A stretch of 64,000 bases of DNA from Actinobaculum suis (GTDB taxonomy: Bacteria > Actinomycetota > Actinomycetes > Actinomycetales > Actinomycetaceae). The translations under genes and the position numbers were made by a program. Below, in pieces: positions 8,611 to 16,544 of this stretch. Position 1 is the first letter of the stretch. Each line of letters begins with the position of its first letter. The stretch covers positions 62,001 to 126,000 of the forward strand of contig NZ_FNAU01000006.1 of NCBI RefSeq assembly GCF_900102025.1, read 5' to 3'. Below the pieces are notes generated by a model. The model was not told the DNA's origin. It saw only the letters and a program-made list of their open reading frames with translations, and searched no databases.

Positions 8611-9633
8611 ATGGAGATTTCACCCTTCGTACGTGACCTACCGAAGGTGGAACTGCACCTACATATTGAAGGAACTTTGGAACCCGATTTGAAGTTCAAG
8701 CTCGCAGAGCGCAACAGGGTAGAGATTCCTTACAAAACCGAACAAGAAGTCAAAGATTCCTATCAGTTTACCGACCTAGCGAGTTTCTTGGATGCCTACT
8801 ACGAAGGCATGCGGGTGCTTCTCACGCCCCAAGATTTTTATGACCTCGCCATGGCATATTTCGAACGCGTAGCCGCCCAAAACGTGCGTTACGTGGAAAT
8901 GTTCTTTGATCCGCAAGCCCACACGGCCCGCGGGGTACCTTTCCACACCGTAATTTCCGGCCTGCACCGGGCGCAATTGGAAGCTGACCGCCGGTTCGGA
9001 ATTAAATCCGGGCTCATCATGTGCTTCCTGCGTGATTTCCAAGCAGAATTTGCTATGGCCACCCTCCTGGAAGCCCTGCCGTACCGGGACTGGATTATCG
9101 GCGTCGGCCTAGATTCTGACGAAACCGGAAACCCACCGGAAAAGTTTGCGGAAGTTTTCGCGCGGGCCCGCGCAGAAGGTTTCCTCCTCACTATGCACTG
9201 CGACGTCGATATCAAAAACTCGGTGAACCACATCCGGCAAGTTATAGAAACGATCGGGGTGGACCGAATTGACCACGGCACGAACATCGTCGAGGCGCCC
9301 GAACTGGTAGCCGAGGTGAAGAAACGGGGAATTGGCCTTACTTCTTGCCCGATTTCTAATACGTGGGTTTCAGATTCTTCGAAGGTCGAGCTAATCAAGC
9401 AGCTCGTGGCCGATGGCGTAGAGATTTCTGTGCACTCGGACGATCCGGCATACTTTGGCGGCTATATAGCCGAAAACTACCAGCGTGTGGCCGATGAGGG
9501 AGAAGTGGATAACGCCTTCCTTGCCAATTTGGCGCGCAATGCGGTGCGCAGTTCGTGGGCCACGCCGATGCTGAAGCAGGAAATCCTGGCAGAGATTGAT
9601 GCCACAGAAAAACGGTATCAACAGGAAGCTTAA
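8611..9633 (+). CDS. add: adenosine/adenine deaminase
   Basis: A 340-aa zinc-dependent TIM-barrel deaminase of purine salvage. It has the metal-binding HLHIEGT near residue 17, MHCDVD near 197, DRIDHGTNI with the third His, SCPISN and the metal-binding SDDPAYFGGY near 280. The last motif, with SDDPAYFGG in place of the adenosine deaminase pattern TDDP, is what I know from the adenine deaminase branch (yeast Aah1, Pseudomonas PA0148), so adenine to hypoxanthine is the likelier reaction. AGAGGAGA precedes the ATG by about 8 bases. It stands where the Rv1829-type bifunctional nuclease gene sits in mycobacteria. A perfect GC-rich hairpin follows. Confidence 0.9.
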   Translation: MEISPFVRDLPKVELHLHIEGTLEPDLKFKLAERNRVEIPYKTEQEVKDSYQFTDLASFLDAYYEGMRVLLTPQDFYDLAMAYFERVAAQNVRYVEMFFDPQAHTARGVPFHTVISGLHRAQLEADRRFGIKSGLIMCFLRDFQAEFAMATLLEALPYRDWIIGVGLDSDETGNPPEKFAEVFARARAEGFLLTMHCDVDIKNSVNHIRQVIETIGVDRIDHGTNIVEAPELVAEVKKRGIGLTSCPISNTWVSDSSKVELIKQLVADGVEISVHSDDPAYFGGYIAENYQRVADEGEVDNAFLANLARNAVRSSWATPMLKQEILAEIDATEKRYQQEA

Positions 9634-9641
9634 GCACTAAA

Positions 9642-9663
9642 CGCCGCGCGAGCTCGCGCGGCG
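9642..9663 (+). terminator. perfect GC-rich hairpin after the deaminase gene
   Basis: CGCCGCGCG and its complement flank AGCT in a 22-bp perfect palindrome 9 bases after the stop codon. No U-tract follows, so it may need Rho or act mainly as an mRNA 3' end. Confidence 0.55.
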
Positions 9664-9791
9664 GAGCAAGAAGCGCTACACGGCGGACCAAAAACGGAAC
9701 CGCGTTTGAGCGGAGGGTTATACCCAGGTCCAGGTATAAAAGTAGGTAGACTGGCGGAGGTTTTAGGAAACTTGCCAGAACACCTAGAGAT

Positions 9792-9813
9792 ACCTTCAAG
9801 TCGAACTTGAGGT
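9792..9813 (+). promoter_or_regulatory. candidate MerR operator upstream of the second merR
   Basis: ACCTTCAAGT-CGA-ACTTGAGGT is an imperfect palindrome of the kind bound by MerR-family regulators (compare the CCTCAAGTT-type SoxR operator). It lies 130 bases before the merR start in a 309-base gap that otherwise holds no gene, only the hairpin at 9642-9663. Autoregulation, or control by the ftsR-like protein, is an inference. Confidence 0.45.
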
Positions 9814-9942
9814 TTCGACACGCCGCACGATGGTCCGCCGTGTTCTTTCTGCCTGTTGTACGGTTGAGGCAGTCTTACGGTAGGCCCGGTGGGAACCGCC
9901 GATGATGGCCGTAAGTTTCCACGCGATGAAACGGAGTAGATG

Positions 9943-10518
9943 ATGAGTGACGCCAGAGCACACCAGGAGCCGAATATGCGCACCCAACCTATGCTCTTTG
10001 GCGATCCACTTCCGCATCTCGATAGTGAAACCGGCTATCGGGGGCCGGTGGCGGGGAAGGCCGCGGGCATTACCTACCGGCAACTAGATTATTGGGATCG
10101 AACCGGGCTGGTTTCACCGTCGATTCAAAACGCTTCCGGTTCCGGCAGCCAACGTTTGTATTCCTTCCGGGACATCCTCGTTCTAAAGGTAGTTAAGCGG
10201 CTTTTGGATACCGGGGTTTCTCTGCAGCAAATCCGCAAGGCCATTAGCCAGCTCAAAGAACGCGGTGTAGAAGAGCTTTCGAACATTACCCTGATGTCTG
10301 ACGGTGCTTCCGTGTATGAATGCACCTCCGATGAGGAAGTAATTGACCTGGTAAAGGGCGGTCAGGGTGTTTTTGGGATCGCCGTGGGCAAGGTCTGGAA
10401 TGAAGTGGAAGGCACCCTCGCGGAACTTCCTACCGAACGGGCCGAACATGAATCTGCCACCCTCGTAGAAGACGAACTCGCAAAGAAACGCGCTGAAAAA
10501 GCTCGCCGCAAGGCATAG
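9943..10518 (+). CDS. MerR-family regulator, Rv1830 type
   Basis: A 191-aa regulator that closely follows the mycobacterial Rv1830 pattern: GYRGPVAGKAAGITYRQLDY, then SGSQRLYSFRDILVLKVVKR and LLDTGVSLQQIRKAI (winged helix, about residues 35-110), then VYECTSDEEVIDLVKGGQGV. The conserved GGQGVFGIAV segment marks this subfamily, whose exact regulon is poorly known. Two ATGs stand in tandem; the second (9943) has better spacing from GGAG at 9933-9936. The stop codon lies within the first unit of a 20-bp tandem array. A charged KKRAEKARRKA tail ends the protein. Confidence 0.88.
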   Translation: MSDARAHQEPNMRTQPMLFGDPLPHLDSETGYRGPVAGKAAGITYRQLDYWDRTGLVSPSIQNASGSGSQRLYSFRDILVLKVVKRLLDTGVSLQQIRKAISQLKERGVEELSNITLMSDGASVYECTSDEEVIDLVKGGQGVFGIAVGKVWNEVEGTLAELPTERAEHESATLVEDELAKKRAEKARRKA

Positions 10519-10590
10519 AAGCTTCACGGAAAGCATAGAAGCTTCACGGGAGGCATAGAAGCTTCACGAAAAACATAGAAGCTTCACTGA
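10511..10590 (+). repeat. 20-bp tandem array that includes the merR stop codon (4 copies)
   Basis: The units 10511-10530, 10531-10550, 10551-10570 and 10571-10590 are all variants of AGGCATAGAAGCTTCACGGA. The first supplies the last codons and TAG stop (10516-10518) of the merR gene, and every copy repeats CATAG at the same place. Because 20 is not a multiple of three, the repeated TAGs fall in all three frames. Confidence 0.93.
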
Positions 10591-10658
10591 AACACCAAGA
10601 TCAAAAACCCCGCGGGGCACCGGAGGCCTGCGGAGATACTGAGGCTTGCGGAGATACC

Positions 10659-10696
10659 AAGAACCCGGAAGAACTATTTTGTTCTCCCGGGTTCTT
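10659..10696. terminator. bidirectional terminator between merR and the subtilase gene
   Basis: AAGAACCCGG (10659-10668) pairs with CCGGGTTCTT (10687-10696), extended inside by AGAAC/GTTCT around a TATTTT loop. The plus-strand side continues TTCATAT. The converging genes on either side both need a terminator here. A 16-17 bp direct repeat (GCGGAGATAC core, 10630-10657) lies just before it. Confidence 0.8.
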
Positions 10697-10712
10697 TTCA
10701 TATCTACCAGCT

Positions 10713-13700
10713 TTAGCGGCGGTTTACCGCTGGGGTAGCGGTCCCATCTCCGTTCCAATCACCCACGTAGAAGGAATCGGTGGGGTTGCCATAACTGTAA
10801 GTAGCGTCCGCGCGGCCACTTCCCAGCTCGTTCTTGAGGAAGAAAGTATTGCCGCGGCGTACCGCAATCGAATCCTTGCCGGTTCCATTCCAATCACCCA
10901 GATAGAAGGAATCGGTGGGATTGCCGTAGTAGAAGTCTGTGTGGGCGCGGCTATCGGCCAGATCGCCTTGCACGAACACACGGTTTCCGCGTACAGCCAC
11001 CAGTTCGCTGGCTGGATCGTCATCCAGGTTGCCGGCGAGCAAAGTATCTCCTGGGTTACCGTAAGCGTAAACCGCGTCGGCAACACCGCTCGTCAGCGTA
11101 TTGTGGGCGTACACCTTATTGCCGCGCACTACCGCGATCGAGTCCCGGCCATCGCCGTCCCAATCGCCCACGAGTACTTGATCGTCCGCATCTCCGTAGA
11201 AGAAGGAGAATTCGGCTACGCCGGTACGGCTATTCGTACCCAAGAACTGGTTCCCGCGGCGCACCAATGGGGTATCGGTACCATCTCCGTCCCAATCGCC
11301 GAAGAACATTTCGTCGCCAGGAATCCCGTAGGGCGCTATTTCATCCGCAGCGGGCTGGCCCCACGCATTGGCGTAGAAGACGCCGTGCGCTGGTTGCGGC
11401 TTCGGTGCGGTCAGAGTGGCGCTTGGTTCAGCACTCGGCTCGGTGCTAGGCGCAGCACTCGGTTCTGCGGTGGGCGAGGGGTCGGCACCCGGCGTCGTAC
11501 CCGTGGTGGGTTCCGCACTCGGTGCTGCCGACGCATCCGCGGAAGGCTCCGCGGTAAGCTCCGCACTCGCATTCGGTGCCGGCACATCACATTGCTTCAG
11601 GCAGAAGGCGTGCGAAACGTAGGTTTCCGTATTCGCATCCCGCGTGAAACCGGGCAGGGTCTTACCACTTGGCGTAGTGGAAGCTTCACCCAGCCCCTTG
11701 GTTACCACCAGCTCGATAACGTAACGGCCCGGCGCTGCATGTTGCACGGTAACGTCGTTCTTCGCCTGCACGTAAGTGCCGTCCCAGAACAGCTCGGTAG
11801 CCTTCGGCGTCCGCCCGTTACCATCGTGACGGAGAATCACATTGTAAGGAGAAATCGGTTCGCCCTTCGTGCCATCCTCGTTAGCATGGTAAACCCGTGC
11901 TTCCACGGTCTTTGCCGGAGAATCGAGATGGTATTCAAGGGTCGGATAGTTCCCGGTGGCCTTATCGAGCGTGTACACGTAATCGCCATTATCGGGCGAA
12001 TAGTCGTATTCGGCCTTTTCGTCGTAGCAGAAACCATCGCGCATCAGTTCAGCTTGCGGGCACTTGGAAAGTACCTTCAAAGCCGGCGTGAAGTAGAGGG
12101 TATCGGCATATTGCGGATTGGCTTTAGCCAAGGCCGGATTCACATCTGCCACCGTCCACGTGGTGTGCAAGAACTGCAAATCGTTTTCGTAGTCCCCAAA
12201 CAGCCCGGCAAAAGGCACGCGGCTCACCGAACCGTCGTTACCCGCAACCACTACGTAGCCGCCATAAATGCTGCCCTTTGGCACATTCGTCGGTTCCGTA
12301 ATCGAAACTGTTACCGTGCCTGTTTGGCCCGGCTGCACTACCACTTCGTGCGGGAAGGCAGAAACCTTCGCGTCCGTTCCCTGCACGGTAGCGGGAGTAT
12401 CCGGATAACCATAAGTGGCGACGGCGGCGCTCACCCCACCAATCGTGTAGGTAACAGCCTTATCGCTGGCATTGTGCAAGCTGAGGGTAGTGGGCGGATT
12501 CTTATCGGAATCGCCAAGAGAAATCTTTGATGGGGTGACGTAGGACGCCTGCGCTTGCGTGCCGGAAGCACCGTTTGCTTGGGCAGCCTTGATTGCGGCC
12601 GGAAGATCTAGCAAACCGGCACCTTGGCGATGCACGGCGGATTTCACGCTCGCCGGCTGCCCATCCACCGTCTGCACTTGTGCCGTATTTTGCATCACCG
12701 CACGGACTTGTTCCGGATCGAGGTTCGGATTAGCTTGCAAGAGAACGGCTGCGGCACCGGCCACATGCGGGGCCGCCATAGACGTTCCCGAAATCGATGC
12801 CCACGTGGGACTTTCCGCAGAATCAAGCGGATAGGAGGAATAGATATTGCCGCCCGGTGCCAGCACATCTGGTTTCAAACTCAGATCTGCCGCCAAACCC
12901 CAGGAGGAGAAATCGGAAATCTGCCCACCCGTGGGGCTCTTGGTTTTCACCTGCTGATTATCCTGCCAAGTGAGAGTTGCCTTGCCGGCCGCCACCGCAG
13001 CTTCAAAAGCTTTGCCTTGTTCTGCAGTTACGGCTACCACGGGAATCGTGACTTCCGGTTCACCAGCCGGGGGAGCAGCGGTAGCGCCCAGGAATCCAGC
13101 CGTATTGTTGTAGAGAATCACGGCTGCCGCGCCATCTTTTTGGGCGGCGATTGCCTTCTGATAGAAAGTGGACTGGCCGCGTTCGATCAGCACGGCTTTA
13201 CCTTCGAAAGGTGTGCCGTCCAGATCTACCGCGCCCGTCTTTTGCCCTTCCGGATAAGCCGCAACTTCAAGGGAACCTGAAGTGGGTGCGGCCGGCACGC
13301 CTTCTACCGGCAAGAAGCCTTCCGCTTTCTCATCGAAAAGCAAAGACTTTTGCATTACGTAGGTGTTATCTACCGAGCCGACCGAAATTACGTTCTGTGC
13401 CACGGCCGGAGCGCCTCCGGAAAAGATCCCGTTAGCCCCCGAGTTTCCTTGCGAAACCGTTACCGTAACGCCACTGTTCGCCAAGTTTTGGGCGGCGACG
13501 GCGGTGGGGTAGTTAGGCCAGGTGGCAAAAGAGGCACCAATGGACATATTCACCACGTCCATTTTGTCTTTCGCGGCCTGTTCCATGGCGTCGAGCATAA
13601 TGTCAGAATCCGTGGAACCCTCGCAGCCAAACACACGATAAGCGCCGATTACCGCATCCGGAGCAACCCCGGAAAAGCCGCTGGCCGGATCGTTCCCGGC

Positions 13701-14477
13701 GGCAATACCGGCAACGTGCGTGCCGTGCCCGTTCAGACCGCAATCATTGGGGATCGCATCCGGAGTTTTCACCGGATTATATTTCACGCTCCCTGGATCA
13801 CCGTTATAGGCATCGCCCACAAAGTCATAACCGGCCACCACTTTGGCATTCGGGAACTGCGCGGTTCCGGCCACGCCCGTACCGCCAAAAGCCGGATGGT
13901 CCAGAGTAATACCCGAATCGATAATGCCGATGCGCACGCCCTTGCCCGTATAACCAGTTTCGTGGGCGAGGCGCGCTCCGGTAGCATCCAGTGCCGAGAA
14001 CATATCCGGAGTTTCACCCGGCCGGTTCATTTCAGCTTTCGATTCCACCGGGGCTGGGCGGTCTACGGTGACAACGGGGTAGATGGCGCGCACGCCCGAA
14101 TCTTCCGCAATAGCCGCGATCTGCGCCGAATCAGCCTGTACCGTAACCCCGTTCCAAATCTGCTGGAAAGTATTTTCGACTTCCGCTCCATCAGATTCAG
14201 CCTTTTGACTCAAGGAGCTTTGCTCATTGCGGATCACGCCCGGGTTACCACCGCGCACCACCGGCTGCGAGCCGAGTTCTACAAACCATTTTCCGGTGAA
14301 CCGCGGATTACCATCCGCTTCTTGAATTTGCGTTTTAACGTCAATTCGCTTTTGCGTTTCCGTGGCATCAGAAGGTTCTGTAGCGGACGCAGAAGGGATA
14401 AACCCACTCCAGCCACTCAGCACCACCGCCACGGTAGCGCCCGCAGCAAGCCAATGCCGCGAAATATTTTTGGTCAT
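10713..14477 (-). CDS. secreted subtilisin-like serine protease (S8) with PA domain and C-terminal beta-propeller-type repeats
   Basis: A 1254-aa exported protease. A signal peptide (residues 1-32, cleavage near SASA-TEP) is followed by an inhibitor-like prodomain and the S8 catalytic domain with Asp187 (IIDSG), His251 (NGHGTHVAG) and Ser566 (SGTSMAAPHVAG). A protease-associated insert lies at about 390-500. After an Fn3-like region comes a Pro/Glu/Ser/Ala linker (about 990-1050), then five repeats of about 45 residues with GDWDGDG motifs and RRGN ends, resembling FG-GAP/VCBS repeats. No LPXTG anchor is present. The layout recalls C5a-peptidase-like and lactocepin-type enzymes; the substrate is unknown. 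AAGGAAG precedes the ATG by 7 bases but can be sequestered by a hairpin. Confidence 0.93.
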   Translation of the reverse strand: MTKNISRHWLAAGATVAVVLSGWSGFIPSASATEPSDATETQKRIDVKTQIQEADGNPRFTGKWFVELGSQPVVRGGNPGVIRNEQSSLSQKAESDGAEVENTFQQIWNGVTVQADSAQIAAIAEDSGVRAIYPVVTVDRPAPVESKAEMNRPGETPDMFSALDATGARLAHETGYTGKGVRIGIIDSGITLDHPAFGGTGVAGTAQFPNAKVVAGYDFVGDAYNGDPGSVKYNPVKTPDAIPNDCGLNGHGTHVAGIAAGNDPASGFSGVAPDAVIGAYRVFGCEGSTDSDIMLDAMEQAAKDKMDVVNMSIGASFATWPNYPTAVAAQNLANSGVTVTVSQGNSGANGIFSGGAPAVAQNVISVGSVDNTYVMQKSLLFDEKAEGFLPVEGVPAAPTSGSLEVAAYPEGQKTGAVDLDGTPFEGKAVLIERGQSTFYQKAIAAQKDGAAAVILYNNTAGFLGATAAPPAGEPEVTIPVVAVTAEQGKAFEAAVAAGKATLTWQDNQQVKTKSPTGGQISDFSSWGLAADLSLKPDVLAPGGNIYSSYPLDSAESPTWASISGTSMAAPHVAGAAAVLLQANPNLDPEQVRAVMQNTAQVQTVDGQPASVKSAVHRQGAGLLDLPAAIKAAQANGASGTQAQASYVTPSKISLGDSDKNPPTTLSLHNASDKAVTYTIGGVSAAVATYGYPDTPATVQGTDAKVSAFPHEVVVQPGQTGTVTVSITEPTNVPKGSIYGGYVVVAGNDGSVSRVPFAGLFGDYENDLQFLHTTWTVADVNPALAKANPQYADTLYFTPALKVLSKCPQAELMRDGFCYDEKAEYDYSPDNGDYVYTLDKATGNYPTLEYHLDSPAKTVEARVYHANEDGTKGEPISPYNVILRHDGNGRTPKATELFWDGTYVQAKNDVTVQHAAPGRYVIELVVTKGLGEASTTPSGKTLPGFTRDANTETYVSHAFCLKQCDVPAPNASAELTAEPSADASAAPSAEPTTGTTPGADPSPTAEPSAAPSTEPSAEPSATLTAPKPQPAHGVFYANAWGQPAADEIAPYGIPGDEMFFGDWDGDGTDTPLVRRGNQFLGTNSRTGVAEFSFFYGDADDQVLVGDWDGDGRDSIAVVRGNKVYAHNTLTSGVADAVYAYGNPGDTLLAGNLDDDPASELVAVRGNRVFVQGDLADSRAHTDFYYGNPTDSFYLGDWNGTGKDSIAVRRGNTFFLKNELGSGRADATYSYGNPTDSFYVGDWNGDGTATPAVNRR

Positions 14478-14478
14478 A

Positions 14479-14514
14479 CTTTCACTTCCTTAACATCGAA
14501 GAAGGTAGTGAAAG
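14479..14514 (-). promoter_or_regulatory. hairpin sequestering the subtilase ribosome-binding site
   Basis: In the mRNA sense, CTTTCACTACCTT (14514-14502) can pair with AAGGAAGTGAAAG (14491-14479) at 12 of 13 positions across a 10-base loop. The 3' arm is the Shine-Dalgarno sequence of the subtilase gene, 1 base before the ATG. Such a structure could act as a thermosensor or as a site for a trans regulator; this is inference. Confidence 0.55.
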
Positions 14515-14635
14515 ATTAGTAGAAAGCTGGATCACATCCGGGTGGCGTCTCAGCATGTTTTGCACAGCGGGAACTTTCGTCGTTTTCCGCCGGCGGGCAG
14601 TTTTTGTTGCCTTCGGCTTTGCAGGCTTTGCGGGC

Positions 14636-14677
14636 AAGTCCAGACCGCAACAGGTAAAGTCCAGACCGCAACAGGTA
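14636..14677 (+). repeat. perfect 21-bp direct repeat (2 copies)
   Basis: Bases 14636-14656 and 14657-14677 are identical, with core AGTCCAGACCGCAACAGGTA. They lie in the 549-base divergent region between the subtilase gene and rbpA, which holds no convincing gene. Confidence 0.9.
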
Positions 14678-14848
14678 GAATGCAGCAGGAAAGATTTTCT
14701 TGTTTGTAGCCGATTTCCGGCAGATTTTGGCCGAGAGTGGTTTTTGCGGAAACGAAATACTTCAGGGAAGTGGTTAGGACGATATCTGAGAAGTTGTTAC
14801 AGCCGTTTTTCGGACAGATCTAGCGGCTGCCTTCCACCTCGAGCGAAT

Positions 14849-14893
14849 TTGACATAATATACATTATCGGCGGTTAGGGCGTGGTGGTGGCAA
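14849..14893. promoter_or_regulatory. AT-rich candidate promoter/operator in the subtilase-rbpA divergent region
   Basis: TTGACA on the plus strand (14849-14854) overlaps the 14-bp imperfect palindrome ATAATATACATTAT (14854-14867). On the minus strand TTGCCA (14893-14888) and GATAAT (14868-14863) are spaced by 19 bases. The AT-rich block stands out from its surroundings. Which gene it serves is uncertain. Confidence 0.3.
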
Positions 14894-15026
14894 TTCCGTC
14901 AAGCCCGTTTTATTGGCTTATGACAGCCATTTTGCGAGTGCGGGAACAAAAATACTGCCCCTTACCGTTTAACCTTGTGGGTAGGTAAACCATGACCCGG
15001 CGAAATCAGCCAGAAAGTGAGGATGG

Positions 15027-15386
15027 ATGGCGGAGAGATCTTTGCGCGGGATGCGCATCGGCACAAGTTCGCTGGAAACCGACAAGAATGTTGCCTTCGC
15101 AGAGCGCAAGACGGTGAAATACCGGTGCTCGGAAGGCCACCTTTTCCAGGTGGCGCTTGCGGCCGAAGCTGAAGTGCCGGTGGCCTGGACGTGCCGGTGC
15201 GGTGAAGAAGGCGAGCTTGTGGAAGGCGAAGGCGTAGACGATCGCAAGCCGGCAAAGCCCCCGCGGACGCACTGGGACATGTTGCTCGAGCGCCGCAAGA
15301 TCGAAGATCTACAAGTTCTACTCGATGAGCGTTTGGAGCTTTTGCGGACCGGCCAATTGCATATTGGCGTGGGCCGGCATCGCTAA
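15027..15386 (+). CDS. rbpA: RNA polymerase-binding protein RbpA
   Basis: A 119-aa actinobacterial transcription factor that binds RNA polymerase and the principal sigma factor and helps open promoters. The N-terminal tail MAERSLRGMRIG is followed by a zinc-ribbon-like core (YRCSEGHLF and WTCRCG) and, near the end, the sigma-interaction helix HWDMLLERRKIEDLQ. AGTGAGG lies upstream of the ATG. It is divergent from the subtilase gene and convergent with ppm1, a neighbour it also has in mycobacteria. A strong terminator follows at 15494-15541. Confidence 0.96.
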   Translation: MAERSLRGMRIGTSSLETDKNVAFAERKTVKYRCSEGHLFQVALAAEAEVPVAWTCRCGEEGELVEGEGVDDRKPAKPPRTHWDMLLERRKIEDLQVLLDERLELLRTGQLHIGVGRHR

Positions 15387-15408
15387 ACCGCTACTAAATA
15401 GGCTAGCC

Positions 15409-15436
15409 ACTACCAAATAGGTACTACCAAATAGGT
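15409..15436 (+). repeat. 14-bp tandem repeat downstream of rbpA
   Basis: ACTACCAAATAGGT occurs at 15409-15422 and 15423-15436, with a related partial copy at about 15391-15402. Each copy contains TAG. It begins shortly after the rbpA stop. The remainder of the 325-base gap to 15711 holds the terminator and another array. Confidence 0.8.
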
Positions 15437-15493
15437 ACTAGCAAGCGATTTTCCGCTGGGCGGCTTTCGCCAGGCGGCTTCCGCAAAAATTCT

Positions 15494-15541
15494 AGGCTCC
15501 CGGAGTGAATCTGGTTTCCAGAACTACCACTCCGGGAGCCT
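15494..15541 (+). terminator. rbpA terminator
   Basis: The 14-bp arms AGGCTCCCGGAGTG (15494-15507) and CACTCCGGGAGCCT (15528-15541) match perfectly, with an inner CTGG/CCAG hairpin, followed by TCTTACTC. It could also stop transcripts arriving from ppm1 on the other strand. Confidence 0.85.
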
Positions 15542-15683
15542 TCTTACTCCGGAAACTATCTCTAACCGCCACCTCGGAAGTTAAACCATTTCGGAAGTTA
15601 TTAACTTCTGCTAACTACTGCTCTGGGAGCTAAAAAGCATCTCAGAAGTTTTCTGTTGGGTAGAGCTCGGAAGCCCTGGAGCC

Positions 15684-15725
15684 CTATTTGCGGAAGCCTA
15701 TTTACGGAAGTCTATTTGCGGAAGC
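15684..15725 (-). repeat. 14-bp tandem array that includes the ppm1 stop codon (3 copies)
   Basis: In the minus sense, GCTTCCGCAAATAG (15725-15712) encodes the last residues and TAG stop of ppm1. It is followed by ACTTCCGTAAATAG (15711-15698) and another GCTTCCGCAAATAG (15697-15684). Every copy keeps the TAG, and the 14-bp period moves it through the frames. Confidence 0.93.
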
Positions 15726-16530
15726 GCTCCCCTAGCTTTTCGCGTGCATTGTTAAGTGCATTTGTTAGTTGTTTTCCGCGCCGTTTGACGCCCATCGCCG
15801 TCGTACGCTTAAAAGACTCGGTAAATACCGCACCGGAAAGCTTTGATTCGCCAGCTTCCCGCTCCGAAAACGTGATGGGCATTTCTACGATATGCCCACC
15901 TGCGCGATGCACATGATCCGTCATATCGGTTTGGAAGAAGTATCCGCGTGCTTCTACGCGGTCCAGGTCAAGCTTGCGCAAAGCATCCAGGCGATACACC
16001 CGGAAACCTGCCGTCGCATCAGAAGCCGGTAGGCCGAGCATGAGGCGAATATAAGCATTTCCGGCGCGGGAAAGTGCGAGCCGCGGCGCGGACCAACCAT
16101 CAATTTTGCCGCCTCGCACATACCGCGAACCGATCACCAGATCCGGGGCATCGCTCATCGCTGCCCGTTCCAAAAGCAGCGGTAACTGTTCGGGATGATG
16201 GGAACCGTCCGCATCCATTTCCACTACGTGCGTATAGTCGCGCGCCTGCGCCCAACGAAAGCCAGCAATATAGGCCCGGCCCAGGCCATCTTTTTCCGTT
16301 CGGTGCATTACCTGCACGGTTTCGTGTTGGGCGGCAAGTTCGTCCGCGATCTGGCCGGTGCCGTCCGGAGAGTTATCGTCCACAATCAAAATGTCTGCTT
16401 CGGGCACGGAGGCCAGCGTGCGCGCCACGATTTTTTCTAGGTTCTCAGCCTCGTTATAGGTGGGGATAATGACCAGGGTTTTCATAATATTGGCGAGTTT
16501 TCGTGACCGAGAAGTGTTATTCGTATCCAT
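15712..16530 (-). CDS. ppm1: polyprenol monophosphomannose synthase
   Basis: A 272-aa GT2-family glycosyltransferase that makes polyprenyl-phosphomannose from GDP-mannose, the donor for lipoglycan and protein mannosylation outside the membrane. Motifs are LVIIPTYNEAEN at the N-terminus, DDNSPDGT, the metal-binding DADGSHHPEQLP, and a GSRYVRGG segment. No C-terminal membrane region is seen, as in other DPM1-like actinobacterial enzymes. Start revised: the ATG at 16530 follows AGGAGA by 5 bases, 14 bases after the lnt stop, whereas the longer frame would run into lnt. A further ATG at 16485 is possible. The 3' end lies in a 14-bp tandem array. Confidence 0.92.
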   Translation of the reverse strand: MDTNNTSRSRKLANIMKTLVIIPTYNEAENLEKIVARTLASVPEADILIVDDNSPDGTGQIADELAAQHETVQVMHRTEKDGLGRAYIAGFRWAQARDYTHVVEMDADGSHHPEQLPLLLERAAMSDAPDLVIGSRYVRGGKIDGWSAPRLALSRAGNAYIRLMLGLPASDATAGFRVYRLDALRKLDLDRVEARGYFFQTDMTDHVHRAGGHIVEMPITFSEREAGESKLSGAVFTESFKRTTAMGVKRRGKQLTNALNNAREKLGERFRK

Positions 16531-16544
16531 ACGTTTCTCCTGCG

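Noticed and set aside
10941-12530. 529-residue plus-strand frame antisense to the protease gene
   Set aside because: It lies wholly within the protease coding sequence, whose catalytic triad and repeats are unmistakable. Long antisense frames are expected at this GC content.
14555-14857. 100-residue plus-strand frame between the protease gene and rbpA
   Set aside because: It spans a perfect 21-bp direct repeat and ends in the AT-rich promoter region; no ribosome site and no recognisable protein.
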